This document shows positions 46,279 through 54,510 of a stretch of DNA of 64,000 nucleotides, piece after piece. A program made the position numbers and the translations under genes. The DNA is from Achromobacter spanius (GTDB lineage Bacteria; Pseudomonadota; Gammaproteobacteria; Burkholderiales; Burkholderiaceae_B): NCBI RefSeq assembly GCF_003994415.1, contig NZ_CP034689.1, positions 1,922,001 through 1,986,000 of the forward strand. Reading direction: 5' to 3'. Position 1 is the first letter of the stretch. Each line of letters opens with the position of its first letter. Under the pieces are notes generated by a model. It did not search any database, was not told the DNA's origin, and saw only the letters and a program-made list of their open reading frames with translations.

Positions 46279-46308
46279 GGCACTTAGGCTCAGCCAAGTG
46301 CCTTTTTT
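46279..46308 (+). terminator. Terminator after tRNA-Val
   Basis: The arms GGCACTT / AAGTGCC with an inner GGCT / AGCC stem are followed by six T residues, 20 bases past the tRNA. It separates tRNA transcription from the prophage integrase. Confidence 0.88.
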
Positions 46309-46429
46309 ATTGCCCTTTTGCCACCCGAATAGGGAGTCTAAGGGAGCCTCAACCAACCATAAAGAGCTTGCTACCAACCGTCCTACGCCCTACATTGGCC
46401 GCTCTTAACGAGTAGGCGCGGGGGCAGCG

Positions 46430-47545
46430 GTGGCAGGAAAGAGAAAGCGGGCGAACGGCACCTGGGAATACATTTTCAAGCGCGCAGGCGTGCTGGAAAA
46501 GCCCATCTACATGACGTTCACTTCCGAGGAAGAGGGCGACGCATATGCCTCCCGACTGGAGGCGCTGCTAGACAACGGCATCGTGCCGGCGGAACACCGC
46601 GCCGAAAGCCGCATTTTGACGATTGCCGATCTTGACCGTGAGTACCAGCGGAACGCCCACCCGTCCCCCAAGGATGTGGCGGCGCTTCGTGTGGTGGTAC
46701 GCATGGAGGGCGGAACCCCGCTTCGGGGCATCGCGGCGGCCTGGGTGGACAATTGGATTTCGGCCATGAAACGCATAGAGCGGCTGGCACCCGCGTCGAT
46801 CAGGGCGCGCGTGGGCGCCTTGGCGCGGTGCACTGATTGGGGGATGCGGCAGGGCTATCTGACGATGCCAGATCACCCGTTCCGGTCCTTACCGAACGGG
46901 TACGCCCAATACACCGAAGAGGATCGAGTCAAGGCCGGGGGCGTGAAGCGCGTCGATCAGGAGCGTGATCGCCGGCTTGAACGGGGCGAGAATGAAGCAA
47001 TCTTAGCGGTCATCGATGGCGGCGAGCTTGCAAGGAAGCATAAGCCCTATCCGCTACCGGACAGGGTGGCGCTGCGCCTTCTGTACCAGCTCGCGCTGGA
47101 ATCTGCGATGAGGCTGCGGGAAATGTACACGCTGCGGGTGCATCAAGTGGATTTGCCCAAGCGGACTATCTTTCTGGACAAGACCAAGAACGGGGACAAG
47201 CGCCAGGTGCCCATGTCGAGTATTGCGCGCGGCTTGCTGGAGTCCCACATGTTGGAACGTCAGATCGCACCCGATGCGCTCTTGTTCCCCTGGTGGAACG
47301 GCGAGGATGCCTCCTTGCCGGCAACCAGTGACTTTCTGTCCAAGCTATTCGCGAATATTTTCGAACAGGCTGGATGCGAAGACTTACGGTTCCATGACCT
47401 TCGGCACGAAGCCACGAGTCGCCTTTTTGAGCGCACTCAGCTTTCGGAAACGCAGATCATGAAAATTACCGGCCACAAGAGTCAGCGGATGATGATGCGC
47501 TACGCGAACCTGCGCGGTTCTGACCTTGCCGCTGGGCTTTGGTAG
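46430..47545 (+). CDS. int: Prophage tyrosine-recombinase integrase
   Basis: A 371-residue phage integrase. The catalytic set is visible: R228 (SAMRLRE), K253 (DKTKNG), H322 and R325 (FHDLRHEATS), H349 (ITGHKS) and the nucleophile Y358 (MMMRYAN). The GTG start at 46430 follows a G-rich site. It begins 171 bases after the tRNA and reads away from it. Its last 80 bases overlap the convergent excisionase-like gene. Confidence 0.95.
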   Translation: MAGKRKRANGTWEYIFKRAGVLEKPIYMTFTSEEEGDAYASRLEALLDNGIVPAEHRAESRILTIADLDREYQRNAHPSPKDVAALRVVVRMEGGTPLRGIAAAWVDNWISAMKRIERLAPASIRARVGALARCTDWGMRQGYLTMPDHPFRSLPNGYAQYTEEDRVKAGGVKRVDQERDRRLERGENEAILAVIDGGELARKHKPYPLPDRVALRLLYQLALESAMRLREMYTLRVHQVDLPKRTIFLDKTKNGDKRQVPMSSIARGLLESHMLERQIAPDALLFPWWNGEDASLPATSDFLSKLFANIFEQAGCEDLRFHDLRHEATSRLFERTQLSETQIMKITGHKSQRMMMRYANLRGSDLAAGLW

Positions 47546-47843
47546 GCGCCCGCATCCTGGCGCTGGTCTGCGTGACGATCATCTTCTCCAGGTACCCCAA
47601 AACATCCTTGACCAGCATAACGTAGGCCCGCCCGACCTTGGCGGCGGGGATGGCGGCGTCATCGATCAAACCAAGAACGGTTTTTGGGTGAACGCTGAGT
47701 AATTCAGCGGCGCCCTGCACACCAGTGGTGGGCGAACTTGCGCCGAATTGCGCGGGGGAACGCTGAACGCGCGCTCCGCGTGTCTGTACGGGGGCTGGCA
47801 GGCCAAGGTTGCCCGCCTGGGCATTGTTGCTCTGCGTAGTCAT
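47466..47843 (-). CDS. Excisionase-like helix-turn-helix protein
   Basis: A 125-residue protein with a central winged/MerR-like helix-turn-helix (GVQGAAELLSVHPKTVLGLI, residues ~37-56, then KVGRAYVMLVKDVLGYLEK). It has the size, fold type and place of a phage excisionase (Xis), converging with the integrase. The start is tightly coupled: its ATG overlaps the stop of the upstream gene (ATGA). The C-terminal tail is basic and disordered. Confidence 0.65.
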   Translation of the reverse strand: MTTQSNNAQAGNLGLPAPVQTRGARVQRSPAQFGASSPTTGVQGAAELLSVHPKTVLGLIDDAAIPAAKVGRAYVMLVKDVLGYLEKMIVTQTSARMRAPTKAQRQGQNRAGSRSASSSADSCGR

Positions 47844-49186
47844 TTCGTTTGGTCCTTGTTTACCTCGGCCGGTTCGGCTTTCCAATCCCTGTAGCGCTCC
47901 AGGCTGCCCTTGGCGTTGGGCGTCGGCGGTGTGATGCCCTGATGGTTGTCCAGCCACGCCTGCACCTCGCCGCCTGACCACATCTTGCGCAGGTGAGTGG
48001 GGAACAGGATGCGCACCGCCTCGGTGGCCTGGGGCGTGGCACTGTCATTTGCCGCCGCATCCGCCAGCAGAGTCTGGATCGCAAGCCTGAAGGTGTCGCG
48101 GCACTTTTCCGCCAGGCGTGCGGGGATCATGCGGGCTTGATTGCCATCCGGGCAGCAGTCCCGGTATTCGTCCCCTACAGGGCCGACGCTGCCGCATCCA
48201 GGGCAGTAACGTGCCAGCGGCTCCGCGCTGGCCTGGGTCGCGGCAAACGCCAGCTCTAGGCTATAGCCCTTCGCGCGCATTTCTGCCTCGTCGGGCGGTG
48301 CTACCTTGCGTGTGTCGTGCCAGGCTGTCACGCCGGGCGTCGGCAGCGTCCAGAGGGCACGCCACGCCACCGGCTGCGCCTCCCCGGCTACAGAGGCGCT
48401 ATGTCCAGAGCTTGCGTCCACAGGCACGGGCTTATGTCCATAGGCGTCCCCGGCCAGAATCGCCGTGCGCCCCAAAGCGTAGTAACGACCCCGCCATACG
48501 ATACGGTCACAGTGATCCGGCACCGACTGCACGTAATCGCCCGGCTTCGCCTCCCCCGCCACAGGGGCGCTTGCCAGGGCGGCGACATAATCGTCGTACC
48601 GAACCCAGTCACCCGATGCCGTTTCCTGCATGCGGTCCGTCCCGTGGTAGTAGCGCTTAATCGGAGCCGCCCGCTCATCGGCTACAGGGGCGCTGGCCAG
48701 GGCGGCGAGTTCTGCTGCAATTCGGGTTTCCACATTGCGGCGAGCAATCGAACGAACGGACAGCAAGGTGCTGGACACCATGCTTTCGCCGTATTCGCTG
48801 ACGTGTTCCAGAATTCGTTCCAAGGGCGAACCCTCGGCGTCCGCAGACTTGCGCCAAAGCTGCGCAGCCAGGAATGGGTCATTCTCCAGTTGTTCAACCG
48901 AAACCCCTTGAGGGTTGCAGGCGCTGCACGGAATCGACTCCGGGTATCCAGCGGTGTGGCTGGTGTACCAGCCGGGTCCGCCGCATCGCTTGCACCGCTC
49001 ATCGGCCACCGGCTCGCCCGCCTGCACGCCCTCCGCGCGCAGCTGGGACAGCAGGGTGGATTCGATCAGCGACTGGATATGGTCGCGCCGACGATCGACG
49101 CCGGGCTCCATGCTCATTGCCTGGGCGAAGCCAAGATAAGTCAGGATTTTGCCGGCCGCCTGGGCGGCGATGTTCTGGTCGGTCAT
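47840..49186 (-). CDS. Phage modular protein with repeated Ala-Pro linkers and zinc ribbons
   Basis: A 448-residue protein built of several short domains joined by near-identical linkers of the type LASAPVADE / LASAPVAGE (around residues 165, 205, 270). Two cysteine clusters look like zinc ribbons: CKRCGGPGWYTSHT with CSAC (residues ~62-84), and CPGCGSVGPVGDEYRDCCP near residue 335. The family is not identified; proteins of this patchwork kind occur in the early left arm of beta-proteobacterial phages. It is coupled by ATGA overlaps to genes on both sides. Confidence 0.65.
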   Translation of the reverse strand: MTDQNIAAQAAGKILTYLGFAQAMSMEPGVDRRRDHIQSLIESTLLSQLRAEGVQAGEPVADERCKRCGGPGWYTSHTAGYPESIPCSACNPQGVSVEQLENDPFLAAQLWRKSADAEGSPLERILEHVSEYGESMVSSTLLSVRSIARRNVETRIAAELAALASAPVADERAAPIKRYYHGTDRMQETASGDWVRYDDYVAALASAPVAGEAKPGDYVQSVPDHCDRIVWRGRYYALGRTAILAGDAYGHKPVPVDASSGHSASVAGEAQPVAWRALWTLPTPGVTAWHDTRKVAPPDEAEMRAKGYSLELAFAATQASAEPLARYCPGCGSVGPVGDEYRDCCPDGNQARMIPARLAEKCRDTFRLAIQTLLADAAANDSATPQATEAVRILFPTHLRKMWSGGEVQAWLDNHQGITPPTPNAKGSLERYRDWKAEPAEVNKDQTK

Positions 49187-49512
49187 GAGAAAAGATCCTT
49201 TTGCCCGCCAACGTCGATCAGGCGGTAGTAAAGCGGCTCGTAGTCGTGCGCCACGGTGTCTTTCCAGACGCCCGGCGCCACGCGCTCAAGGTTGGTGAGG
49301 TATTGCAGGGCTTTGTTGCCGCGCGGGCCGTCGTCTTGAAACGGCTGGTGTTCGTTGTTCAAGCCCCAGCGGCGCATCGTCCAGTGGTCCGGCCCTTCAT
49401 CGTTCTCGGGGATGACGCGGACGACTTCGTAGCAGAAGCGGAACCAGGGGAGACGGCCCACCGGCCGCAGGAACGTGCCAGGGACGGGGAAAAGTTCGGC
49501 GGCCATGGTCAT
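49183..49512 (-). CDS. Phage protein of unknown function, 109 residues
   Basis: A small acidic protein with many aromatic residues (GRLPWFRFCYEVVRVIPEND, then DHWTMRRWGLNNEHQPFQDD). The family is not recognised. Its stop overlaps the next gene's start by four bases. MAAELF, two codons in, is an alternative start. Confidence 0.6.
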   Translation of the reverse strand: MTMAAELFPVPGTFLRPVGRLPWFRFCYEVVRVIPENDEGPDHWTMRRWGLNNEHQPFQDDGPRGNKALQYLTNLERVAPGVWKDTVAHDYEPLYYRLIDVGGQKDLFS

Positions 49513-49794
49513 CTACTTCGGGGGCGCATACCCGGCACCACCTTTCGTTTCGACGGTCACGGCGTGGGTGCAGCCCTTTCCGCAGTATTCCTGGTGGGTT
49601 GATGTGATGTCGCTGGCCGTGCTGGTGAAGTAGACCCAGCGGTTTGCGTCGTAGAACCTGTAGACGGTGACGCCTTTGTGGGTGAACAGTTCGGCAACCG
49701 CGATGTCTTTGTTGTCAGTGCCGGACACCGAGACGGGATCTTTTGAGCAGGCCGTCAGCACTGCGGCCAATACGATGCATATCAGCTTGCGCAT
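49513..49794 (-). CDS. Phage-encoded small lipoprotein
   Basis: A 93-residue protein with a lipoprotein signal (MRKLICIVLAAVLTACSKDP; Cys at residue 16). The mature part has FTHKGVTVYRFYDANRWVYF, which loosely recalls DUF4884 proteins, then two cysteines and a glycine-rich tail. Its position among early phage genes suggests a host-envelope function in the lysogen or in infection. The start region overlaps the end of the upstream gene by 13 bases. Confidence 0.65.
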   Translation of the reverse strand: MRKLICIVLAAVLTACSKDPVSVSGTDNKDIAVAELFTHKGVTVYRFYDANRWVYFTSTASDITSTHQEYCGKGCTHAVTVETKGGAGYAPPK

Positions 49795-50324
49795 GCTTGC
49801 CTCCGTGCGCCCTGGCTAGAGTGGGATGAGTGTCGGACCCAAACGCAGACCGGCCCCCAGTCTTCCGTATCGTGGATGGAGAGGATGAACCACCCCCAGC
49901 CCTTCGGCTTTGGCGGCTGCCACGCGCTTATGTCGATGCCGGCGTCGTCATCACCCCAGTAACTGACGCATGCCGGGTGGGCATCGTCTTCGCTTTCGAG
50001 ATAGGCGACGCTGGTTTCAACCTGCTGGGACTTGTACCAGGCGCTTGCGGCAGCGCTTTGCCCCTCGTCGAACGAGGGGAACGCCGGATGCGTCCAGTAC
50101 CCATCAGCATCGCGTTTGACGGGGGCGGGCTGAATCCTTCCATCGGCGATGGAGGCGCGGTAGTGCTTCCACGCAATGCGCCCAAGCGCTACGCCGCAGA
50201 TCGAAGACGCGCCGAAGAGTGCCGACAGCGCGTACTCTTCCCTTGCGAGGTACATGCCCATCAACACGCACTGCACTGTGAGATTTACGGTGTGAAGCCC
50301 CATGTAGCGGATGAGAGTGTTCAT
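49782..50324 (-). CDS. Phage membrane protein, 180 residues
   Basis: Two hydrophobic helices near the N terminus (GLHTVNLTVQCVLMGMYLAR and ALSALFGASSICGVALGRIA) are followed by a soluble tryptophan-rich domain (YWGDDDAGIDISAWQPPKPK). ATGA coupling with the upstream gene fixes the start at 50324. The family is not recognised. Confidence 0.6.
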   Translation of the reverse strand: MNTLIRYMGLHTVNLTVQCVLMGMYLAREEYALSALFGASSICGVALGRIAWKHYRASIADGRIQPAPVKRDADGYWTHPAFPSFDEGQSAAASAWYKSQQVETSVAYLESEDDAHPACVSYWGDDDAGIDISAWQPPKPKGWGWFILSIHDTEDWGPVCVWVRHSSHSSQGARRQACAS

Positions 50325-50839
50325 TGCGCGGTTCCTTTGCCCTGCTGGGCGGCAATGGCGGCGTCGCAATGCTCCATAGAGCAATACCCTTTCCCCATGT
50401 GCAGTATGTTGGACGGTCGGCCGCACTGGCAGGCCGGAAAGGCGTCGGCGCGGTTGGCGTCGTACCATGCCTGCGCCTCCGTGCTGTAAGGCTCGTTCTC
50501 TGCGGGGATGTGACCTGGCCCCAACAGGCCGTTGCCTATCCACTGCATGGCCGCTTCTGCGCCCTTGCCGTGCCTCCATTCGATCCAGGCAGCTTGGTCG
50601 GCAACAACCATGTTGTGAACGATCTTGCTCAGTTCATCAATCAAGCGTTGCTGACGCGCAGCATCCCGCTCAGCGGCGGCTGTGGCCGTCCAGCCCGCCG
50701 CAACAAGGGCGGCGCGCATTCGCTCTCGGAAGTGTTCGTGCGGGTCGGGGATCAACGCAGCGCGCGGGGTTTCGGCGAACCACGCATTTACAGCTGCATC
50801 GACCAATTCGACCGGGGGCGTATTCTCGGGGGCGCTCAT
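50321..50839 (-). CDS. Phage protein of unknown function, 172 residues
   Basis: An acidic, helical protein with a C-terminal cysteine cluster (CQCGRPSNILHMGKGYCSMEHC), a possible zinc-binding module. The N-terminal part has FRERMRAALVAAGWTATAAAE, a helical segment. The family is not recognised. Confidence 0.6.
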   Translation of the reverse strand: MSAPENTPPVELVDAAVNAWFAETPRAALIPDPHEHFRERMRAALVAAGWTATAAAERDAARQQRLIDELSKIVHNMVVADQAAWIEWRHGKGAEAAMQWIGNGLLGPGHIPAENEPYSTEAQAWYDANRADAFPACQCGRPSNILHMGKGYCSMEHCDAAIAAQQGKGTAQ

Positions 50840-50922
50840 GCGGTGGCTTCCTCATTGAAGATCTATAGAGCCTCGGTGTGGGAGGCAATCGAGTACGATG
50901 CGCGCGTCTAGAGGAGACGCGT

Positions 50923-51597
50923 ATGCACAAGGGTTATCAGGTTCTTTTGGCGCTGCTGTTTCTTGGGTTTTGCGCCGTGCTGGCCAAGTACTGGCCGACG
51001 ACAAGTGAGCAGTGGGCTAGTTGGGTGCAAGCCATTGGCTCGATCGCGGCGATAGTTGCAGCAATCTGGATTTCGTCCAGTCAACATCGGGCCGCAAAAA
51101 GACGAGAGGCGCAGCAACGCGCGGACGCGGAGCGGAATTACTTGTCCGCCACCCGCGCTGAATTGGCAGTGCTGTGGAGTATGTACAACCTGAGGGTGGG
51201 AAATCTGCTGACTGAGCACGATCCGACAGAGTTGCTGGACGCAATATGGCCGATAGATCACGACCCTTTTGTGGTTTACAACTCGAACGCTCAAATGCTC
51301 GCAGAAATTGAAGACGACGGATTGAGAGCGTTGCTTATCCAGACCTATGCCCTGGGTAGGGGACTAATTGCGACCTGGCGTATGCACAATTCACTTTTGG
51401 AGGAGGTGATCAGGCTTACCCGTTACGCCAATGAGTTTCCTTCGGACGTTACAAAGTCGGCCGCGCAGAACGCATTTCGGATGGCACTGGCCTACGGTCC
51501 CGTCCTTAAGGATATTCACCTTGAGATGTCAAATCTTGCCCCTCGCTGCATCCAAGCCCTGGACGACGGCATTAAGAAAATAGGACATATGGCGTGA
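50923..51597 (+). CDS. Membrane-anchored moron protein, 224 residues
   Basis: A plus-strand gene inside a run of minus-strand phage genes. Two helices (VLLALLFLGFCAVLAKYW and WVQAIGSIAAIVAAIWISS) are followed by a basic coiled coil (RAAKRREAQQRADAERN) and a helical cytoplasmic domain. A GAGGAG site supports the ATG at 50923; the GC content is lower than its neighbours. Orientation and independence fit prophage cargo expressed in the lysogen. The function is unknown. Confidence 0.75.
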   Translation: MHKGYQVLLALLFLGFCAVLAKYWPTTSEQWASWVQAIGSIAAIVAAIWISSSQHRAAKRREAQQRADAERNYLSATRAELAVLWSMYNLRVGNLLTEHDPTELLDAIWPIDHDPFVVYNSNAQMLAEIEDDGLRALLIQTYALGRGLIATWRMHNSLLEEVIRLTRYANEFPSDVTKSAAQNAFRMALAYGPVLKDIHLEMSNLAPRCIQALDDGIKKIGHMA

Positions 51598-51645
51598 CGC
51601 GTGCAATTTGTGCGTGGATTTAGATTCCGGCGTCGCAATGGAACG

Positions 51646-52422
51646 CTAGCCGCCCAACACCCAGCGCAGGGCCGCGGCGTAGTCGCCCTGGGCCTGCTCA
51701 AGTGCCTGTTGGATTTGGGCGCGGGATTTCAGCTTGGGGGCGGCACCCATGATTTCGGCTTGGCGCCGGGATCGCTGATGCGGCTTGGCGTCTTTGCCGG
51801 CGTCAACAAGCTGGGCCACCTTCTCGCGCTGCTCGGCGGGGGAAAGTTTCGTCAGGGCCTTGGCATGCGTCAGCGTGACTTGCCCTGCCTCGACGGCGTC
51901 CTGCACGACCTTGGGGCAGTCCAGCAGGGCCAGTGTGTCGCGGACGGTGATAACCGAGCAGTTGTAGATGACGGCTATCTGGTCTTCACCCCGGCCCAGC
52001 GCCAAATGCCGGCGCATCTTCTCGGCGCGCCCCAGCGGCGTTTCTGACGTTCGGATTTCATTCTCGCTAACGATGGCATCCAAGGCGTCTTTGCGCTTCC
52101 CTTGGTAGACCACGGCGGGCACCATCCGAATCGGCTCGCCTCGCGCACGCCGCCACTTGTTCGCAAGGCGGGCGTTCTTGACGCGCTGCCTACCGAAAAC
52201 CACCTCAACGGCGCCGGTTTCAGGGTTTTTGGAGATCGAGACGTTTTCCAGAACCCCCTGATAGTCAATGTTGCGCGCCATTCCCTCGTCTTCGGGGAGG
52301 TGTACCCGCTCGTCGTACAAAGGCGACGATTCGTCTGTCACGAGGACAAGTGCGTCCGGGTCGAAGAAGAGGACGTTGGTTTTGCCGCTGGCGCCGTATG
52401 CGTCAATACTGTTTTTTGCCAT
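51646..52422 (-). CDS. ParB/RepB-like phage DNA-binding protein
   Basis: A 258-residue protein with an N-terminal ParB-like region (LPEDEGMARNIDYQGVLENV, EVVFGRQRVKNARLANKW) and a central helix-turn-helix (LGRGEDQIAVIYNCSVITVR). It resembles ParB-domain proteins of temperate phages, which may act in DNA binding, cleavage or lysogeny control. No parA lies next to it, so segregation is not implied. Confidence 0.8.
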   Translation of the reverse strand: MAKNSIDAYGASGKTNVLFFDPDALVLVTDESSPLYDERVHLPEDEGMARNIDYQGVLENVSISKNPETGAVEVVFGRQRVKNARLANKWRRARGEPIRMVPAVVYQGKRKDALDAIVSENEIRTSETPLGRAEKMRRHLALGRGEDQIAVIYNCSVITVRDTLALLDCPKVVQDAVEAGQVTLTHAKALTKLSPAEQREKVAQLVDAGKDAKPHQRSRRQAEIMGAAPKLKSRAQIQQALEQAQGDYAAALRWVLGG

Positions 52423-52438
52423 TGCCTTACCCTTTGGA

Positions 52439-53338
52439 TCAGATGCGCTTTTCGCCGCCCAGGGCGTCGACCAGTTCGGCCATAAGCTTTGCCAGTTCGC
52501 CGGTCATAAGCGCCATGTCGGAATCGAGTTTCTCGTCGTCTTTGGCGGCCACCGTTTCATTGCCTTCCTTCAGCACGTCCAGAGGTGAGACGCGCTTGAT
52601 ATCGAGGCCTTCGGTCAGGACAAACGAAATCCGGTCGGTCCAGGTCAAGGCGAGGCGGGTGCATTGCTTGCCTGACTGGATATGGCGCCCAACGTCTTCG
52701 GCGTCGATGGAATGCTTGATGTAGCGGATGGCCGCACCGCTTTCGCCGGACGACCGCAGTTCGGTGTCCTGGTCGATGCTGAAGTTGTCGGGGGCTTCGT
52801 CTTGGGCCAGCCAGCCCGTCATTGCAGACGCGGGCGACTGCGCGACGTACAGGTTTTCCAACGGAAAGGGCTCAATGCACTTGGCGAGGATTCCGATTAC
52901 TTCGTCAGCCCGAGCGGATGCGGCTGCGTCAATCACAAGCCAGTGATTCAGCGGGTCGATCCACACGCGGGTATCGCGGTAGATGCTGAACGCACGGGGC
53001 AGAAGCTCGTCGGTGACGCGCTCCTTGATTTCCTTCATCTGCTTGCGGCCCGGCTTGTAGCCTTGCTGCTCTTCGATTTCCTGGGCGCGGAACTTGGCCA
53101 CCTGGTTGAGGACCGTTGCCGGAAGGAGCTTCTTTTCGGCCCGCAGCGACATCAGAATCTGTCCGCTTACGGCGTGGGCCAAGCCGCCATTCTCACGGGG
53201 CGGAACCCATCCGATGGACTGCATTTCCAAGTTGTTGCCCGGCTGGAATGCTTGGCGCGCCAGAGCGGCTTCCAGGTCATCGCCGAACAACGTCCAGGCG
53301 GCCGAGAGGCGGTAAATCTTGAGATTTCTGAACCACAT
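52439..53338 (-). CDS. rdgC: Recombination-associated protein RdgC
   Basis: A 299-residue protein beginning MWFRNLKIYRLSAAW, with the family segments SIGWVPPRENGGLAHAVSGQ and DELLPRAFSIYRDTRVWID. RdgC forms a ring around DNA and limits RecA filament growth. A phage-borne copy could shape recombination or the SOS response during infection. Length is close to the chromosomal family members. Confidence 0.93.
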   Translation of the reverse strand: MWFRNLKIYRLSAAWTLFGDDLEAALARQAFQPGNNLEMQSIGWVPPRENGGLAHAVSGQILMSLRAEKKLLPATVLNQVAKFRAQEIEEQQGYKPGRKQMKEIKERVTDELLPRAFSIYRDTRVWIDPLNHWLVIDAAASARADEVIGILAKCIEPFPLENLYVAQSPASAMTGWLAQDEAPDNFSIDQDTELRSSGESGAAIRYIKHSIDAEDVGRHIQSGKQCTRLALTWTDRISFVLTEGLDIKRVSPLDVLKEGNETVAAKDDEKLDSDMALMTGELAKLMAELVDALGGEKRI

Positions 53339-53350
53339 GGGGAACTCCGT

Positions 53351-53497
53351 TTAAATGGGTTTCTGCGCGCTTCGGGGCTTCCTGGGCGCGCGGGGTTTCA
53401 CTTGCCTGACCTCGGAGGCAGCAATGCGACGGCGGGGTAGCGGAATCGGCGGCCACCGGCCTGCGCGGTCCCGCACGATGAATTCAATGCCGTTCAT
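53351..53497 (-). CDS. Phage small basic protein, 48 residues
   Basis: A short arginine/proline-rich protein starting MNGIEFIVRDRAGRWPPIPL. The start at 53497 is fixed by ATGA overlap with the preceding gene. Its C terminus (RAPRKPRSAQKPI) is strongly basic and could bind nucleic acid. The family is not recognised. Confidence 0.5.
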   Translation of the reverse strand: MNGIEFIVRDRAGRWPPIPLPRRRIAASEVRQVKPRAPRKPRSAQKPI

Positions 53498-53727
53498 ATC
53501 GCGAAGCTCAGCAACCAACTGAGTACTTGACGGCCAAAAAGGAAGAACGCCCCGAAGGCTATGCCTGCGGACCACGCCCACACGCGAGGGATATCGGCGT
53601 CCTTGCTCCAGTTGCCTTTGCCTGCGTGGTCACGGGGCGCGATGAGGTCGCAAAGCTTGCGTAATGGGTGCGGGTGCGATTGGTGCCGCACGGCGCGGCG
53701 GGCAGTTAGCTCGGTGGCGGCGGTCAT
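53494..53727 (-). CDS. Phage single-helix membrane protein, 77 residues
   Basis: A basic N-terminal half (HQSHPHPLRKLCDLIAPRDH) is followed by one hydrophobic helix (VWAWSAGIAFGAFFLFGRQV) near the C terminus. ATGA overlaps on both sides place it firmly in the early left operon. The function is unknown. Confidence 0.58.
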   Translation of the reverse strand: MTAATELTARRAVRHQSHPHPLRKLCDLIAPRDHAGKGNWSKDADIPRVWAWSAGIAFGAFFLFGRQVLSWLLSFAI

Positions 53728-54263
53728 TGCGCTGCCCCGGCGGCGTAGCCAAGTTCTCGGCGTACTGAGGTGCGCGGCATGCCCGCTGCCATGGCCGCAA
53801 CGGCGGCCAGGTCTTCTGTGGAGTACTTGCAGGGAGCGCCTTCTTCCGCGCGTTCTCCGCTGAAGATGTCGTTACGGTTGATGAAGGCGATGAACGCGAG
53901 TTCGAGCGCCTTCTTCAGATCCTTTTTGAACGCGCGGTAATGGAGTTCGATTTCCAGGTATTGCGGCTTGGTAACGAGAAGCCAGAGAGCCGTTTCCCGG
54001 CGGTACTGGCGCGACTGCACCTCGTTGGACTTCAACACCATTGACGCCACTTGCACGAGAAGCCGACGGTCTTGGACGGTCTTCAAAGGAAACTTCATCC
54101 ATTCGGTCGGAAGTCCTTCGTCTTCCAGATCCGCCAGGGACATTCCGTGTTTTTCAAGCAAGGACGCAAGGAAACGCTGCGCGTTGTCTCGTTCGCCACC
54201 CTCGCCGCGACGGGCGAGGGCCAGCAGCTTAAGCATCCGCTGGCGCGCTTTGTCGTTGTTCAT
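53724..54263 (-). CDS. DUF2786-type phage protein
   Basis: A 179-residue protein whose N terminus (MNNDKARQRMLKLLALARRG, then QRFLASLLEKHGMSLADLED) matches DUF2786. The rest is helical and ends in a Ser/Ala-rich tail. The start at 54263 begins the domain; ATG at 54290 adds nine residues and is possible. Its start lies inside the end of a short upstream frame. Confidence 0.75.
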   Translation of the reverse strand: MNNDKARQRMLKLLALARRGEGGERDNAQRFLASLLEKHGMSLADLEDEGLPTEWMKFPLKTVQDRRLLVQVASMVLKSNEVQSRQYRRETALWLLVTKPQYLEIELHYRAFKKDLKKALELAFIAFINRNDIFSGERAEEGAPCKYSTEDLAAVAAMAAGMPRTSVRRELGYAAGAAQ

Positions 54264-54387
54264 TTCGATTCCAGGGGTCGGCCGCGACATAGCGGCGGTT
54301 GAGGTATTCGCCGAAAGGGGCCAGGGCCACCGCCGCCAAGGCGAGCAGGGCCAGGCCCCACCAGATGGCGGGGATGGTTGAAGGCAT
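54229..54387 (-). CDS. Small phage membrane protein, 52 residues
   Basis: Reading the minus strand from ATG at 54387 gives a 52-codon frame with one clear helix (WWGLALLALAAVALAPFGEY) followed by NRRYVAADPWNRNEQRQ. It overlaps the start of the DUF2786 gene by 35 bases, typical of packed phage genes. No strong ribosome-binding site is seen, so this is moderate-confidence. Confidence 0.45.
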   Translation of the reverse strand: MPSTIPAIWWGLALLALAAVALAPFGEYLNRRYVAADPWNRNEQRQSAPADA

Positions 54388-54420
54388 GGGGATGTGCGCG
54401 AACGCGCGGTGGTGGGCTTA

Positions 54421-54506
54421 GGAGAGCGGGCCGGTTAAGGCGAGCGATGGTATCGAGCGAAAGTCACTTTCGGAGCCGGTGACGTTGCGGCGCTGGCCCG
54501 CTCTCC
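54421..54506. other. Nested inverted-repeat element
   Basis: A perfect 12-bp outer stem pairs GGAGAGCGGGCC (54421-54432) with GGCCCGCTCTCC (54495-54506). Inside it lies a second perfect palindrome, CGAAAGT-C-ACTTTCG, at 54458-54472. The element lies between small left-arm genes. It could fold as a structured RNA in the leftward transcript or be a protein-binding DNA site. Confidence 0.65.
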
Positions 54507-54510
54507 AAAG

